DNA from: Tomocerus qinae
Taxonomy: Eukaryota; Arthropoda; Collembola; Entomobryomorpha; Tomoceridae
Reading direction: 5' to 3'
Assembly: GCA_020055645.1 (NCBI GenBank)
Contig: CM034546.1
Coordinates: forward strand, 112,684,875 to 112,748,874
DNA: 64,000 nucleotides
Within the stretch, counting starts at the first letter, position 1. The number at the start of each line of letters is the position of its first letter. Positions 1-12,553 of this stretch are shown here, piece by piece. Under the pieces are notes generated by a model that saw only the letters and a list, made by a program, of their open reading frames with translations, did not search any database and was not told the DNA's origin. The position numbers and the translations under genes were made by a program.

Positions 1-402
1 TTAGGGACAATTCTTCAATCTGGGTATCACATTGACATCCGGACGCCGACCCTGATATAGAGGGATTTGGAGACGTAGCTGTGTACGGTTCGTTTTGTCG
101 TTGCCTTTGACCTTGTTGGTATTGAGAACTTCCACTGTTTCCATTCTTCGTTCCATACTGACGAGCCTCTCGGTAGGTATCTAGCAGATCGCTAGAGTCG
201 CTGCAAATTAAATTACTCATTAGATCAAGAACATACAGATAATATTATAGAATTATTTTGCAATTGAGCTGTTAATAATTAATATCTCGCGTGTGTCTTA
301 CTCGTCGTCTTCGTCAGCTGTAACATTTTGAAGTAAAAGTAGACACACCACAAAACAAATAGACACTCGTCCAGTTTTCCGATCAAGCATTAATTTCTTC
401 AT
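1..402 (-). CDS. Secreted protein, 5' part only (two exons, runs off left edge)
   Basis: I do not recognise this gene. Exon 1 runs from the ATG at 402 down to 302 and encodes 33 residues. It has a basic N-terminus, a hydrophobic core (CFVVCLLLL) and a likely signal-peptidase site after VTA near residue 29, followed by acidic residues. A GTAAG donor at 301 and a TTTGCAG acceptor give a 101-bp intron in phase 2, and the split codon rejoins as Asp. Exon 2 runs from 200 to the window edge without a stop. It encodes an acidic start, then a Gln/Asn/Ser-rich stretch, then a Cys-Gln-Cys pair followed by a short stretch that could begin a coiled coil. Signal peptide and splice phase are seen directly; export is inferred. 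The domain that would identify the family lies outside the window. Confidence 0.6.
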
Positions 403-1256
403 GGTGTTAGCAATGGTTGGTACCCAACAAATACAACTCCCAACTTTAACTTTCAAAAATATTCTTTTCAATTGACCAAAAACTGTTCAAATGTTGAGTA
501 TTTATGGGTTTTGGTACGGATGAGACATTTCCTAATTAATATTCGTCGATAACATTATCTAGTCATTAAATTACATATTCTAACTCAAAAAATTAATGAC
601 TCAGAAAAAGAGACATTTAGTGGAATCATTGTCAACGATTTCTACCCAGTTCTAGTTACGAATGGTTTATAATCAGTTAATATTTTCGAGAAAACAATCA
701 GAAAGGGAAATGTGGTTTTTATTTTATTTTCCTTTCCACTACCAAATTGGTTCAATTTAAATGTATCTGTACATAGGTGCAGAATATACAAATGTGGGTA
801 ACTACTCTAAAAGTAATACCACATCCCGTTCAAATCTATATGTAGCAAACTTCGTAGAAAGTGAGTAAACCCAATTTAAGACAATTGCAGTTTACATGAA
901 ATCATATTAGCATCTGCAAAAATTGGTTTCCCATTACATTAACCTAACCTACATTATTTTTACGTGTTTATGCATATACATGCAGGATATGCTTGTTTTT
1001 TGAGTCTAAAAATAATATAAAAATTGACTAAAGGTTGGTTTGAGGTATTTGAAACATTTTTCAAGTTCTAACCCGCGTAAGTTAACCTCATTGTCATGCT
1101 GTTATATTGATTAAGTTTAAGCTATGAAGTTAATTCAATCAATTGCACATTGAAACAATAATAGTCCATGGGATATACAAACTCCAATAATAAAATTTTT
1201 ATTAGCATTAATAATTCGTTAACACAACAGAAAACCAGATTTGAACGGATCCAATT
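403..1256. other. Intergenic, no gene seen
   Basis: AT-rich sequence between two minus-strand genes. It should contain the promoter of the left-edge gene and the 3' end of the beta-trefoil gene. I see no convincing open frame, repeat or RNA gene. Confidence 0.5.
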
Positions 1257-2344
1257 TCATGTGATTTCTTTTACTAAATTGATGAGAAGTTTCGGAAAAG
1301 ATGAATTCACATTAGCAACATTGAAACAGTTGCAGAAGGGAGGATTAAAATCGATTTGGGTCCAGCATGTGTAAATGCCACATTTGGCTAGGATTGGTTG
1401 AGTCACATTTCTCTTCAGCAACCAGCCTGTCCATTCTGTCAGAAACAAGATAAATTCCTTGCTAATCATTGAATTTATAATATTTAGTACACCCTGATGT
1501 AGACAGAAAGTGTTATACAAATACGGACTGCTGCAGAGTTAATTTGCAATATAAATATTACTTAAATTAAAGAGCCAGTAAATAAGTTCACATACATTTA
1601 TCAACAAAGTTAATAAAATTGTCATTATCTTTCTGGTTAGAATAAAACCAAATGTAACTATAAATAGTTGGAGACTAACCCTTGAAATTGCAAGCATTTG
1701 CCACGATACTTCTTTATCTGCCAATACTTGCCATTTCGTATTGGTAATATTTCCCATGTATTAGGCATCGGAAAATCAGCCATGTATATCTTGTAGGTTA
1801 CAGAATTAATGCTCTTGTTCTTTGTAGTGAAATGGAAATACTTCTTTCCTATTCACAGCACCATTTTATTTATTTATTTATTTATTTTATGAAAACCGGA
1901 AAACTTTATATAGATTACTGTAGAAGAATGTGATGTGATGGACATACCCCAAGCGTTTATATTCCACTTTTGTTGATCTTCGTTTTTCCATTTAGTTGTG
2001 ATGACCATTCTTAGAGCGTCTCCTGCTAATCGGACATTACCATAATCTTCATCTGCTACTGACATCACCTATTTATGAAAATTAAACATTTGCACACGTT
2101 TTTAGACATAATATTACAGACATTTCTCATTTACGCATCGTGTCAATACGATTTTCGTACATTTAGGAAGTATAGACCAAGTTTTACTTACTGCTCTATG
2201 GTTTTCTTCACTTTGGATCATGTACAGTCCATTATTAACCACATTTCCATTCACCACTCTAGCAATTCTTGATTGATTAGCATTGGAATGAATTGCAACA
2301 GAAATAATTAATAAAATGCTAATTAAAAATGACAGGGTAGACAT
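1257..2344 (-). CDS. Secreted beta-trefoil (ricin-type lectin-like) protein, four exons
   Basis: Exons are 2344-2192, 2068-1948, 1848-1680 and 1530-1257, with junction phases 0, 1 and 2 that all keep the frame; total about 238 residues. Residues 1-22 form a signal peptide (hydrophobic core FLISILLIISVAI). The next about 125 residues look like a ricin-B-type beta-trefoil. A repeat with GLYMIQ near residue 39 ends in QQKWNI near 83. A second has TWEILPIRNGKYWQI near 122-136 and then GKCLQF. The Q-x-W-like motifs and the NGxYxI/GKCL pattern are typical of that fold, which usually binds sugars. The 90-residue tail is Cys- and hydrophobic-rich and I do not recognise it. The track-style start at 2350 is GTG; the first ATG is 2344. 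Exon 4 has two adjacent acceptors (CAGCAG, 1531-1528). A lectin role is inferred; the last exon is the least certain part. Confidence 0.55.
1864..1889. repeat. (TTTA)n simple repeat
   Basis: About six copies of a TTTA tetranucleotide. It lies in the 99-bp second intron of the beta-trefoil gene, between exon 2 (ends 1948) and exon 3 (starts 1848). Confidence 0.8.
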
Positions 2345-3116
2345 AGCCACTTACACAAGTAGAGTTACTCGCAATTTTTAAAATTATTTTTTTGATTGTA
2401 TACTCAAAGCTTTAGATTAAGAAATACTCCTTGTGAATCAGACTTAGAAATAAGCAATCGAGCTCCTAGCAATTCTACATGAAGGAAATCAGATGTATAT
2501 TGGGGCATAAAAATTCAAGGTTTAGTTGTAAAAATACAAGTAACCACATTAAACTAGAGCAGTGTCATTATAGCCCGGACCTTATTAGCTATTTTCGTCA
2601 AGAATTCATATTTATATGCACTCATTTATTTGGTTCTTTTATACGAATATACATTTGCCGTTTAGGCTCTTGGGCTGCTAGTACTTTGAGTAGGCAGTTA
2701 TATACTAACATAACATAACATTAGTACAACCACTAAGTATTCCAATAGATATGACTTTATTTTCTTCCATTCGTATCGTGGTATCGTATGCTGTACTAAG
2801 AAGATAGACCATTTACGTCCATTTACATTTCCAGGCAACTTTTAGGAAGTTTTTATCACTTTGGTAAAAGTCTTCCTTGATTTGTATCCTTGGGAAACTA
2901 TTAATAACTCTTGTATTATAATAATGTGCACTTTGGTCGCATTAAGAATACAGAAATTATTATTTTTTTATGTTGGGATGCAATTCAATCGTATTTCTCA
3001 TCTCATGATTTTGGCTACTAAGAATTAAAAGTGTATTGTATCTCTCCAAATATTAAATCAAATCCAGGAACAGAGTAATAGAAAAGAGACATTGAGTTTG
3101 TAAATCAATATTCAAA
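2345..3116. other. Divergent intergenic region, no gene seen
   Basis: About 770 bp between the minus-strand beta-trefoil gene and the plus-strand gene starting at 3117, so it should hold both promoters. I could not pick out a convincing TATA box or other element. Confidence 0.45.
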
Positions 3117-4145
3117 ATGAGTCTGGGAAGATCATGGTACGAGGAGATGCACGACCCGTTGAAGGCCAAAATAGAAACGAAAGAGCCATTTCCGGATTGG
3201 CAAAAAGAAAATGCTTACAACACTCGAGTTTTGGAGAAAAATTGGTTTGAAGATCGCCGACAGTATGAAATTCCATGTTCCCGTTGTACTGGACATTCAA
3301 TTACTAGGACTGACTACCTGGCTCCATGTGGATCAGGTTCTACGTGCATGCCACCAGCAATGTACGATGCCAAAGCGAAGGATGCAGGTGAAGGATGGAT
3401 GCTCCTTCGTAATCATGAGGATTACTGTTGCTACTTGGAAAACTATACTACAACTTACGATTTAATGCACAACTGGGACGTACGAAGATGTGGAGTGAAG
3501 CCAAAACCCTGGAGAGATTGGAAACTTATTTATGATGCAAAATGGATACCTGACATGGATAATGCTGTTCCATTTGTATGAATACAATTTCTCCGAATTA
3601 ATACATGACTTTTCGGAGATTGAATTATGTAAATATATTTTCAGGGAAATCTGACTCAATTATCATATCGAAGAGCTCCGCAGTTGCCTTTAGTTCCTAA
3701 TGATTGGGATGTCTATGCAAACAACAAGACAGAGTACCAAACTCAGTATTTCACTCCTCGATACCCAGACTCTTACCAGCTCTGTCGCTACGCACCTCCC
3801 AAAGCAGTCTCCAAAGAAATTGAAGGTTTGATGTTGACCAAAAGTCCGTTCAAGAGCGACGATCCTTTTGCCGAGTTCTGCCGTGGCCAGCCGGATGACA
3901 ATTGCATTCCCAACTGCTGTGGTGGATTCTACCGACGAAATGCTCCACGTTTTAATGACGAACTCACTCTGGGCCACATGAAGAGAACTTCTATTCCTGA
4001 ACAAACTCTCTTCCCAAGTCGCACCAAAAATCCTTACGATATTGTTCGACATCAACCACATCCGAAACCCGTTCCTGGATACCCCATTCTTAGCTCAGTG
4101 CCTTTATCATCTGATTCAGTGCCTTGTAGTGTCATCACAGAATAA
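3117..4145 (+). CDS. Tyr/Trp/Cys-rich orphan protein, two exons, 319 residues
   Basis: Exon 1 is 3117-3575 and exon 2 is 3645-4145. The 69-bp intron has a GTATGA donor and a TTTTCAG acceptor, phase 0. The ATG at 3117 directly follows AT-rich leader sequence. The protein has no signal peptide and no membrane segment. It is rich in Tyr, Trp, Pro and Cys, with local pairs such as CSRC near residue 55, CC near 105 and CIPNCC near 258. It has repeated short W-D and Y-x-P type segments and a proline-rich end (HPKPVPGYP). This composition resembles small axonemal microtubule-associated proteins of cilia and sperm tails, but I cannot name a family and the resemblance is an impression. The coding call is strong: two long in-phase open exons with even composition. 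A poly(A) signal AATAAA occurs at 4402-4407. Confidence 0.8.
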
Positions 4146-7100
4146 TTGTAAACATAATCAATAATAACAATTTATCCACTAACTTACAATTACATTTACA
4201 GCTTTTTAGTTTACATATAGTTTGTAAACCATAGTGAAAAACTGATTGTAATGTGACGAAGGTGGAGATATTTAACACATCGTTGTGTGCATTCTAATTT
4301 CGGAGCCTATAAGCTATATTCTCAATGATATGATAACTCACAACATGTAGAAAAGCAGCATCTTTATGTCAATTATCATTATTTGCCACTTTACTGTTGA
4401 TAATAAAATAATCCCATTTAATAGACACCACATTCTACTTTTTCTGTAAATACGAATGGGGCACTATTTCGTCTATATTCTATAGCGTAAAAATTCATTA
4501 GTTCAAGGCTAGTATTAAGACGGAAGAGAAACAGTTTTCATAGTTAGAAAAATCAAATTCTTGAGTGAAGTAAATATTGATTATTCGAATAATAATTTGA
4601 CGGAGGTAGTCTCAGTCTCAACAGGTTTTCAACCTTCAAATTAAAATTATAGAAGCGATAATTTCGAAATGGAAACACTTCCAAGTATGATAATACAAGA
4701 GACAAAGTCATACTGAAATTGCGTTAAAAATTTAGAATAATATTTTAATTTGTGTTTCATTTGGTGGTTCTTAAGAGAGGGTTTACATCTTTTAGGATGG
4801 AAAAATAAAGGGTCACATAATCATAGACTTTTTATAGCGAATTCGGACCATTTGACCATAAAATACATAGGACTGGGTCCTTTGAGATAGGAATACTGAT
4901 TTTTGTCCAAGGCTATACATGATAATCTATAGACGATATAAACGGAGCGCTTATAAAAAAAATATTACTACGATATCACACGAAATTGAAATTTTACTAT
5001 TTATTTTATTGAAGATGAACTTAAAATCATTGACCTACTTAGTTTAAAATACAAATAATTTTAGTATCTGAATAAAATTCGATAAACGAGACCGATATTT
5101 AACTTTGATTGGTCTCAACATTTGCACAACCTGATAACTTAGTATAGTTTGTAATTAAGTATCTGCAGTAATATGTAGTAAGTGGAATTTGCTTCTACTA
5201 TGTGCTTTATAATATTTAGTTTTCTTCTATTTATGTAGCAATTTATAACATAGCAATTTATTAGTATATCGTGAAAGATGTCTAAAACAACCTCATTGTA
5301 ACTTAGCCTAAAGCATTGGTTATAAAATTTTACTGCCTCTGCTTAACCAAATGTGTATACATTTCTTTTATTTTGTTGCGTATCAATGCGTGTAGAGGAC
5401 TTTTGGCACTGTAAAAACAAGTCTGCTTTTATTCTACCAAAAAACAGAATTTTTTGTTGGTGATGTGATGGATTTGTCGGGATATAGTGATCCTTGTGTC
5501 AAATATACTTCTACATATAGCATTTGTTTCCGTCTTCATAAATGTGACAACCGATCCTCCATAAAAAGAGAAAAATGAAATTCCATGACAAAGTTGTTTC
5601 TTTCGTAGGGGAGAGTGTCGTTGAAAAAGTAGAAGAAGTGATCGTTCTCATATTTCCGTGTTTTGCCCCCTTCAGTAATAAAAATGATATTTCTGTTAAA
5701 CTGTCATTTCCCTATGAGTGTAGTATATTAAGGTATGTATCCTGTATCATTCTGGAGAATAAAGTTTTTTCTATGTCACCACTCCTTCTGAGAAATAACA
5801 TTCCGTAACACTTGACCTTGGCAACCCCTGCCAGATATCTCAAGTTCATAATATCGTATTGATATAGTTTTATTTATAGATTATACCTACTTATGGTAGT
5901 GCACTAGTGAATTGACCAATGATCAACATGATTCGACTCAGCGTTGCGTGTTACGTTTTTTGTAATTCTTCCAGCACTAATGCTTCTCAAAGAAACTTTT
6001 TTTTGTCCCCAAACTCTTTCATATGTAATTCTATTCCGGTTGGTATGCGCTCTTTTGGTTTCGTATGGTCAACTCGGAGTCACCGGAGCCTGAAAACACA
6101 ACACTTTATTACTTTTCTGCCTTCCTGTCAGACTGCTTGTTGTCATCGATCCGTTCTCCACGATTTTCTACATCTGACTGACATAACATATACTTTATGC
6201 TTTTAGAGAATATCAAGATTAATGTTCTTCGCTAAAGGATACTCATCATAATATCATACTCCAGTTCATGACTCTAAAGATATACTTTTATACTGAGCAT
6301 AACTGACAGAGCTACACATTACATTACGATATCTAAAGTGAAAGCATCATATTAAAGCATGATTCATGAAAATGTACACCCATGAGCATTCCCTAATATT
6401 AACATACGTGTACATAATATACTTACTTAGTGCCGTAGTGGCGGAAGGACATTTCTGTGACATAAGATACGATAGCAGAAAGTAAATGCGTAAGAAACTG
6501 CCATATGACAAGAAAAAACCATGAAAAATACTAAATGTCCAGAACTCACCGTCCTAATTTTAACTTGACTGGTCGAGATCAGATTAAAATTAAAATATTC
6601 TTGACTTTACAACTTCGATGCTCTTTTATCACCCCATTTCGACTTGTACCAATTTATTTTGTCTCATTTTCCTGAATTATCTACCAATGAATAATGATCG
6701 TCTATTTCTAGAGTGCACATAAATATTGTACAGACCAATGACATAACTTTTAAGATCCATCTGTGCAGAAAGTAAAGTTATTTGGAATATAGATTTACCA
6801 TATTTTCCCATCCTTGACTTGATATATGATATATCTATACAATATGAACAACATGTTTTCTCAGCATATTGTTTGCTGAATTCGCTTCAATTTTCCGAAA
6901 GAATTTTAAAATCAGATTAACTGTAATATTTTGTCACTGCTTCATATTATAATGACCTTGTACTTTTTGCCCATCTAATATGCTAGAAGTAGATGTACAA
7001 TCTTCTACACCCCAAAATCAATCATTTACAATCATGAAATCTAGAACCTCTTGGAATTGTCAACAGCTAAATTGGTGATATTGGAAACACGATACACTGT

Positions 7101-7974
7101 GGATCATTCTTCTAAAATGGATTGATTTTGGTTAAAATGAATTAAATAGGCAAATGCATAATGTGAATCCAAATGAGTTGCATTCTCCAAATGCATTATT
7201 TTGTATATTATGCATTATATATTCCGAATGATACATTCACCACAGTTTTACTACAGAAGAAAAGAAAGATTCCCTTTTCTATAGTTTCTTCCGTGTAGAA
7301 GACAATGTAAAAAAACCCTTAAATACAATTACCTCGTCGTTTGAAAATTTTTTGTGCGAATAAATGATGAACCGCACCAAAGTTCCAACCAATGATCTAA
7401 CTATTCTATCTTTAACAATTTATCGAATAAGGTAATTTTTTATTTGCGTTGGCGATGTGATTTTATACTGATATTCTATTTTATTATGAAATCTCAGGTT
7501 TGTTTTGATACATTAATCCTGTATTTATATGGCACACTTGTACAACACTGTGTATACACTTTGTACATCATAACATATCCCTAGAGTCATAGTATTATGT
7601 GCGAATGTATTGATTGTAACAACTAACAGTCATGTTCACTTGGAATATTATTTTTTACAGTTTTACGTTCTGTATTATACTGTATAGTATACTTGCATTC
7701 TTAGTAATGCTTGTTGTATTATTGGCCTTCGTCATTTGTGTGCTTTTCCCATCTCTCTTGTGTGCGGCAGTGCAAGTTAAATAATTGTGTGGAGTGTACA
7801 TGAATGTATTTATAAAGTTGTAGTTAATTATTGGTTAATATTATATGGTAAATAAACACAGACACATACATACATAAAGTACAGTTTATGGCATCGTACA
7901 GATAGATAAGCATAGTATTTATATCTTATCTTAATGTGAGTAGCGGCATCATCGTCAGGGAGAGTCTGATTTGG
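4146..7974. other. Long intergenic region, no confident gene
   Basis: About 3.8 kb of AT-rich DNA with 3' flank of the orphan gene on the left and of the Ly6-like gene on the right. Open frames at 5575-5808 (77 codons) and 5919-6206 (95 codons) lack splice context or protein-like composition and look like chance. The AATAAA at 4402 probably ends the upstream transcript. No RNA gene or transposon was recognised. Confidence 0.5.
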
Positions 7975-8777
7975 TTAGGTGACAACAGCAGACTGACCTC
8001 GGGAGAGAATGTAGAAATAAGCAGTAGCATAAACAAGACTTGTAATTCCACTCGGGTTGACACTGATGGCTCCACTTCGTTTGGGTTTAATCCGATTATT
8101 GCAATTGTCCATGTAGCATCGCGTAGCATTACTCGTGCCTTGGTCGATGTAGAATACGTGGGAATAGATTTTCGTGATGATATAGTCATCTCCGAAACTG
8201 TTATTGTTGAGCAGTTGATATTGACTGTGCTCCTGACTCCCAGATTTGTCTGAATTGCTCGGGTGAATGACGACGTCGTTCATCCCAGAGTTCTGTTGAC
8301 TCTGCTGATGCCGGTGATTGTCATGTGACACGTTGCTCCGTGTCTCCTCGTTCGTCTTCCCTTTATGTTTCTCCGCATTCGTCTCATTCCTACCTGCATC
8401 AGTCAGTGTGGCGACCACTTTGATCGTGTCCTCTTTCTCCAGAAGTTTTCTCCGACTTGCACAACCTCTCAAGTAGCCCACGCTCGACATTACCAACCCA
8501 TCTTCTAGTTTCTTCGACGATTTCGTTCCGTCAAATGTCGTTTGAACTTCGATTGGAGCAACCAGACAAAACGAATCGCTTCGATGACACTCACGAGATA
8601 GATTCGCCCATTGTGTTGAGTTCCCGAAAGGATTCTCTGACTCTGGACAGTTATCTCTTGGGTCGAAATGAATAAAATGATTTTTCGGAACGAAGATTTT
8701 CACCATTATTTGTTTTATTGATTCACATATTGCTCCAGACTCACACGACAATGACAAGCACTCGTAGCAATTCAGAC
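7975..8777 (-). CDS. Ly6/quiver-like three-finger protein, last exon
   Basis: The open frame reads from an acceptor (TGTGTAG, exon starts 8777) to TAA at 7977-7975. The upstream exon must end in phase 1 and was not found. The exon opens with LNCYECLSLSCESGAICE, the usual start of a mature Ly6/uPAR or quiver chain. It then has a DNCPE segment, SDSFCLV and VGYLRGC, and ends the domain with CYMDNCNN, the C-terminal C-x4-CN signature of three-finger proteins. A hydrophobic C-terminus (SLVYATAYFYILS) follows, as expected for a GPI-anchor signal, though Arg/Gln near the end make it imperfect. Unusual is an insertion of about 100 hydrophilic residues rich in Asn, His, Ser, Lys and Glu between the GC and CN motifs. 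Family members are extracellular and modulate receptors or ion channels, or organise septate junctions. The role here is unknown. Confidence 0.65.
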
Positions 8778-11700
8778 CTACACACAAATACATAAGTCAA
8801 GTATAAATGTCAACTTTATCATATTTTCATCTACATTATGCAAAGTGTGCACCTATAATGCTCTATCTCCATTTGGAGCAGATATTACAACTAAATATAT
8901 CGCTGTCTACCAATATTTACTATTGCTGTAGTCTTACTATGTAAATATCATCAAAGAGAACCTCCGCTTGCTGTAAATGTATCTTTGGTAAACTGATTCT
9001 TATTACTACTAATTAGGGTATCATTTTAGTACATGAAATAATAACGATGTATTAAAGCACAGTTGTCTTTTCATGATTCAGCATTTTCATTCTACAGACG
9101 GATCCCGAAATATCCTGAGGAAAGATCTGTACAATGTACTTGTTCATTATTTTAGGTGGGTATGCAGTTATTTTATGAGTATCTGGAGACAACTTTGAGT
9201 TCTGGAAAGATGTAACTCTTTATTGTGCCCTGGGGAATTAAGGAGACCAACAGGAGAGGGTATAAATACGGTTCGTAGAATAAATAAAAGTCAGTAATGA
9301 GCTAAAGCCAGAATTGTGTATGTAAAAACAACACGAAAGAATTTTATTAAGCAGAGAACTAAGGAAATGTTATGTAGGCTCAGAAAAAACTTCATTATTA
9401 AGTGTAACTAATGCATCTAATTAAGTCAGATGCAAATGGCAGAGAATGGTTGGCAAAAGTAATAGTAGAGTTTTTCTCTGATTACAGTTTTTGTTGTATT
9501 GCATATTTTTATGTCTTATATTAGCATTCAGCAGCTGTCATTCGCTTTTCTCGTGACTAAGAAAACACAATAGGGAAAGGGGGAAATGTAGACAGGAAGC
9601 TCTCAATTCTTTGCCCTTCCAATTTATGTTGGGAAGCATTATCTCAAGAGACTCGCATTTGCAATGCAATGAAGTAGGATAGGATGTCATTACAGGAAAA
9701 AGGCTAGAAGGAAGAAGATAGTGAAAGAGGAGAAGCAACCGGGCAACAAAGCAACACTGCCTTTTAGCTCCTGCAATGCCCTGAGAGCTCTCTTCTTCAT
9801 CAACACAATAGCAATAGAAAATACGTACACAAAAAGAACCATCCTTCGTTTATCTCTATATTAGGCTGTAAAAGTTGGCTGTGCGCACACATTAGTAAGA
9901 AGTGTGAAATTGCCAGGAATCCTCAGCATTACTGTGTGACTTGTTCTAAAAGCCTTTACTATCCCAAAGGGGATATTAAACACTCTTTCCCACATCCACT
10001 ACTGAATTATTTACACAGACCACTGGGTCTACAAATCCGATGTTTTCCTACCGTATTTCGAAGAATTAACGTATTTATCGTGCAATTGAATACAATATCC
10101 TTTCCATTACATATAACCCGATCTTTTTACTTCTCTCTTCTATCATCATGACCTAACGTTTTAGGGAGAAACAGATGGGTCTATAATTCCTACAAGGTTT
10201 TATACACTTTCTGACTTATTCATTCATGCTTCAAATAATATAGCACAAAAAATGCATAATAGTCAGCATTAAAATCTAAGCTTACCCGCATATATGCAAC
10301 TATCTATAGAGAATATTATCCAAGATACTCACCCACACTGTCTACCTCCTAATATATTCGTCGGCCCTATAACTTTATGAAAAACTTTTTTATGTGAATA
10401 TATTAAGCCTATTCTAATTAGGTTCATTTTAATTAATTTGTACCCTCATTCTGTTGCGACACCTTGGCAGAATTTGCTATTTACAGAAATTTAGTAACTA
10501 CGTAGTAGATAGGTATGATGAGCTGATGTTGTAGCTTTTAATGAATAATAGATGAATGGAAGTGAGCAGATGTAGTAAATTTCATTTGTACTATGCAAAT
10601 TAATTGTAAGTACTTGTTTTATTAATTCGTTGGTGGTGGCTAATTAGTTTCAAGTACTCTCTGCATTCAGATCTTGAAATCTTTACTACATATCCATATC
10701 ACTTACGCACTGCAAGAATACAGATGGACATTATGCAATTTATATATGTACTTACAACAAATAATATCTGTAAACCAAATATTATGATTGCAATCGTATA
10801 CAGTTACCTACAGTTGTGTAAACACATTTGTATTGAGGTCTATATAAATACGAGAGTAGTTTATTTATAACTGTAGTCCATAGTATATAGTCAATAACAT
10901 TTTTATGTCGTTGTAAATCAAGTACATACACAATACATACGCATGCAACTAAAACAGTTTATACACATTAAACACTATAGTAAAAATGATTGCGCAACCA
11001 CTTGCAAACACGTGTATAATGATATGCTGGCTATATGACCATTATTACACACATACCTATACAAGTACAAAGTAGGAATGTATATGCATGCCATTAATTT
11101 CATAACTATCCCCTACTGCATTTACATGGTAGCTCTAGAGCATTACAAGCAACTTCTTATAGCGCGTTCAAACGAGTAGTAGTTGCACTCTAGTAAGTAA
11201 GTCGTCATATAGATAGGTGAGGAAAGGGCTGTAGACTTTATGCAGATCATGCACCTGTGTTAAATGGGTATTGATTAATCAATTCGTTTTAAATTACCTT
11301 CCGTCAAGTAGGGCAATAAGCCTAGGGTGAGGACGGCGAATGGCAGTCCAAGGAATACTCCTTTCCGCTTATATGGGTCACACATTATTTTCTTCATTGC
11401 TTCCTTCTATTATACAACTCTGTAGTAGACTAGGGCAGTCTGTCGTCTAATGAAATTAGGCAGACGACTCACGATAAATTAGCACTCACAAAATCACAAT
11501 CCGAATCAGTTTTTATCTGCAGTGGCAATAATGATTTTCTGTGTATTCATTGTCGTTACGAGGACTGCAGTGCTATGACAGAAACACCAGTCTAAACACT
11601 TTCGTCGTCTTTTAAATGCAAACATCTTTTCATGTCTGCTACAATCACTATCTTATCTTTAACATTACTAACTGTTACTTCTCCACCTAAATGTATACCT

Positions 11701-12532
11701 AGTCAAATAGTATATGTTAAAATAAAAATGTACACAGGACTTGATATGAAGCACTTGCAAAATTGAAAATCACATCCTCGTTTACACTGTCACAAAAAGC
11801 GGGGTATTTAGCGAGTCTTTTCTGTTTAGTATGCACCCTTTGTAATTATTATCTGAATAACGAATAGAAGAGGAGAACATGTTCTTATGAGAGTTATCTC
11901 TATTACTACGGAATTGATATTCACTATGCAGAGTAGTTGTAAAAGATCATTGCAAAAGTTACCAATTCAGTGCTAACTGATTTGCAATATTGACACTGAG
12001 ATTGGTATGCATAGTATGGAGAGTATTAATATGCATATAGTAGTAAGTAGGATTTAGATAGGTATACAAGTACCTATGTGAATAGAGCCAACATTGTCGA
12101 ATAGTGTTAGAGGAGTATAATAAGTTGGCGTGGAGGGCAGTAGGGGAATGCTGGTGGTGTCACTTCACACGTATTTAGATAAATCGTCGGTAAACAGATG
12201 GGAGAGAGCTAGGCGTTAGTTGAATCTGTTATTGTGTAATTCGTTCTGTTGACGACAGGCTGTCTAGAACAAACGGGCTAGTACAGAATTTGAGATTGGT
12301 GAGTGTCACTGCTTTTAAGTGCAGATCAGTACAGGATTGGGAATAATATATAAGGTTACAAGAACAACATTTGTTATATAATGTATATGGGAGTAGGGAA
12401 GCCGCGTATGCATTCGCTCCGTTGCAAATGAAGACTAGCCGAGTTTTGCAAATCAGAAGAGAGGAAGGATTGGCGAGAAATCCAACACTGAGCGTGTAGA
12501 CAGGAGATAATGCTATTAGATAGTGAGTTGTA

Positions 12533-12553
12533 GAGAGAGAGAGAGAGAGAGAG
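12533..12553. repeat. (GA)n simple repeat
   Basis: About ten GA dinucleotides in a row. GA tracts are common in arthropod promoters, but no gene start is supported nearby. Confidence 0.85.

Noticed and set aside
8457-8675. Plus-strand open frame opposite the Ly6-like exon
   Set aside because: The minus-strand frame has the cysteine pattern, acceptor and stop of a known family; the plus frame is its shadow.
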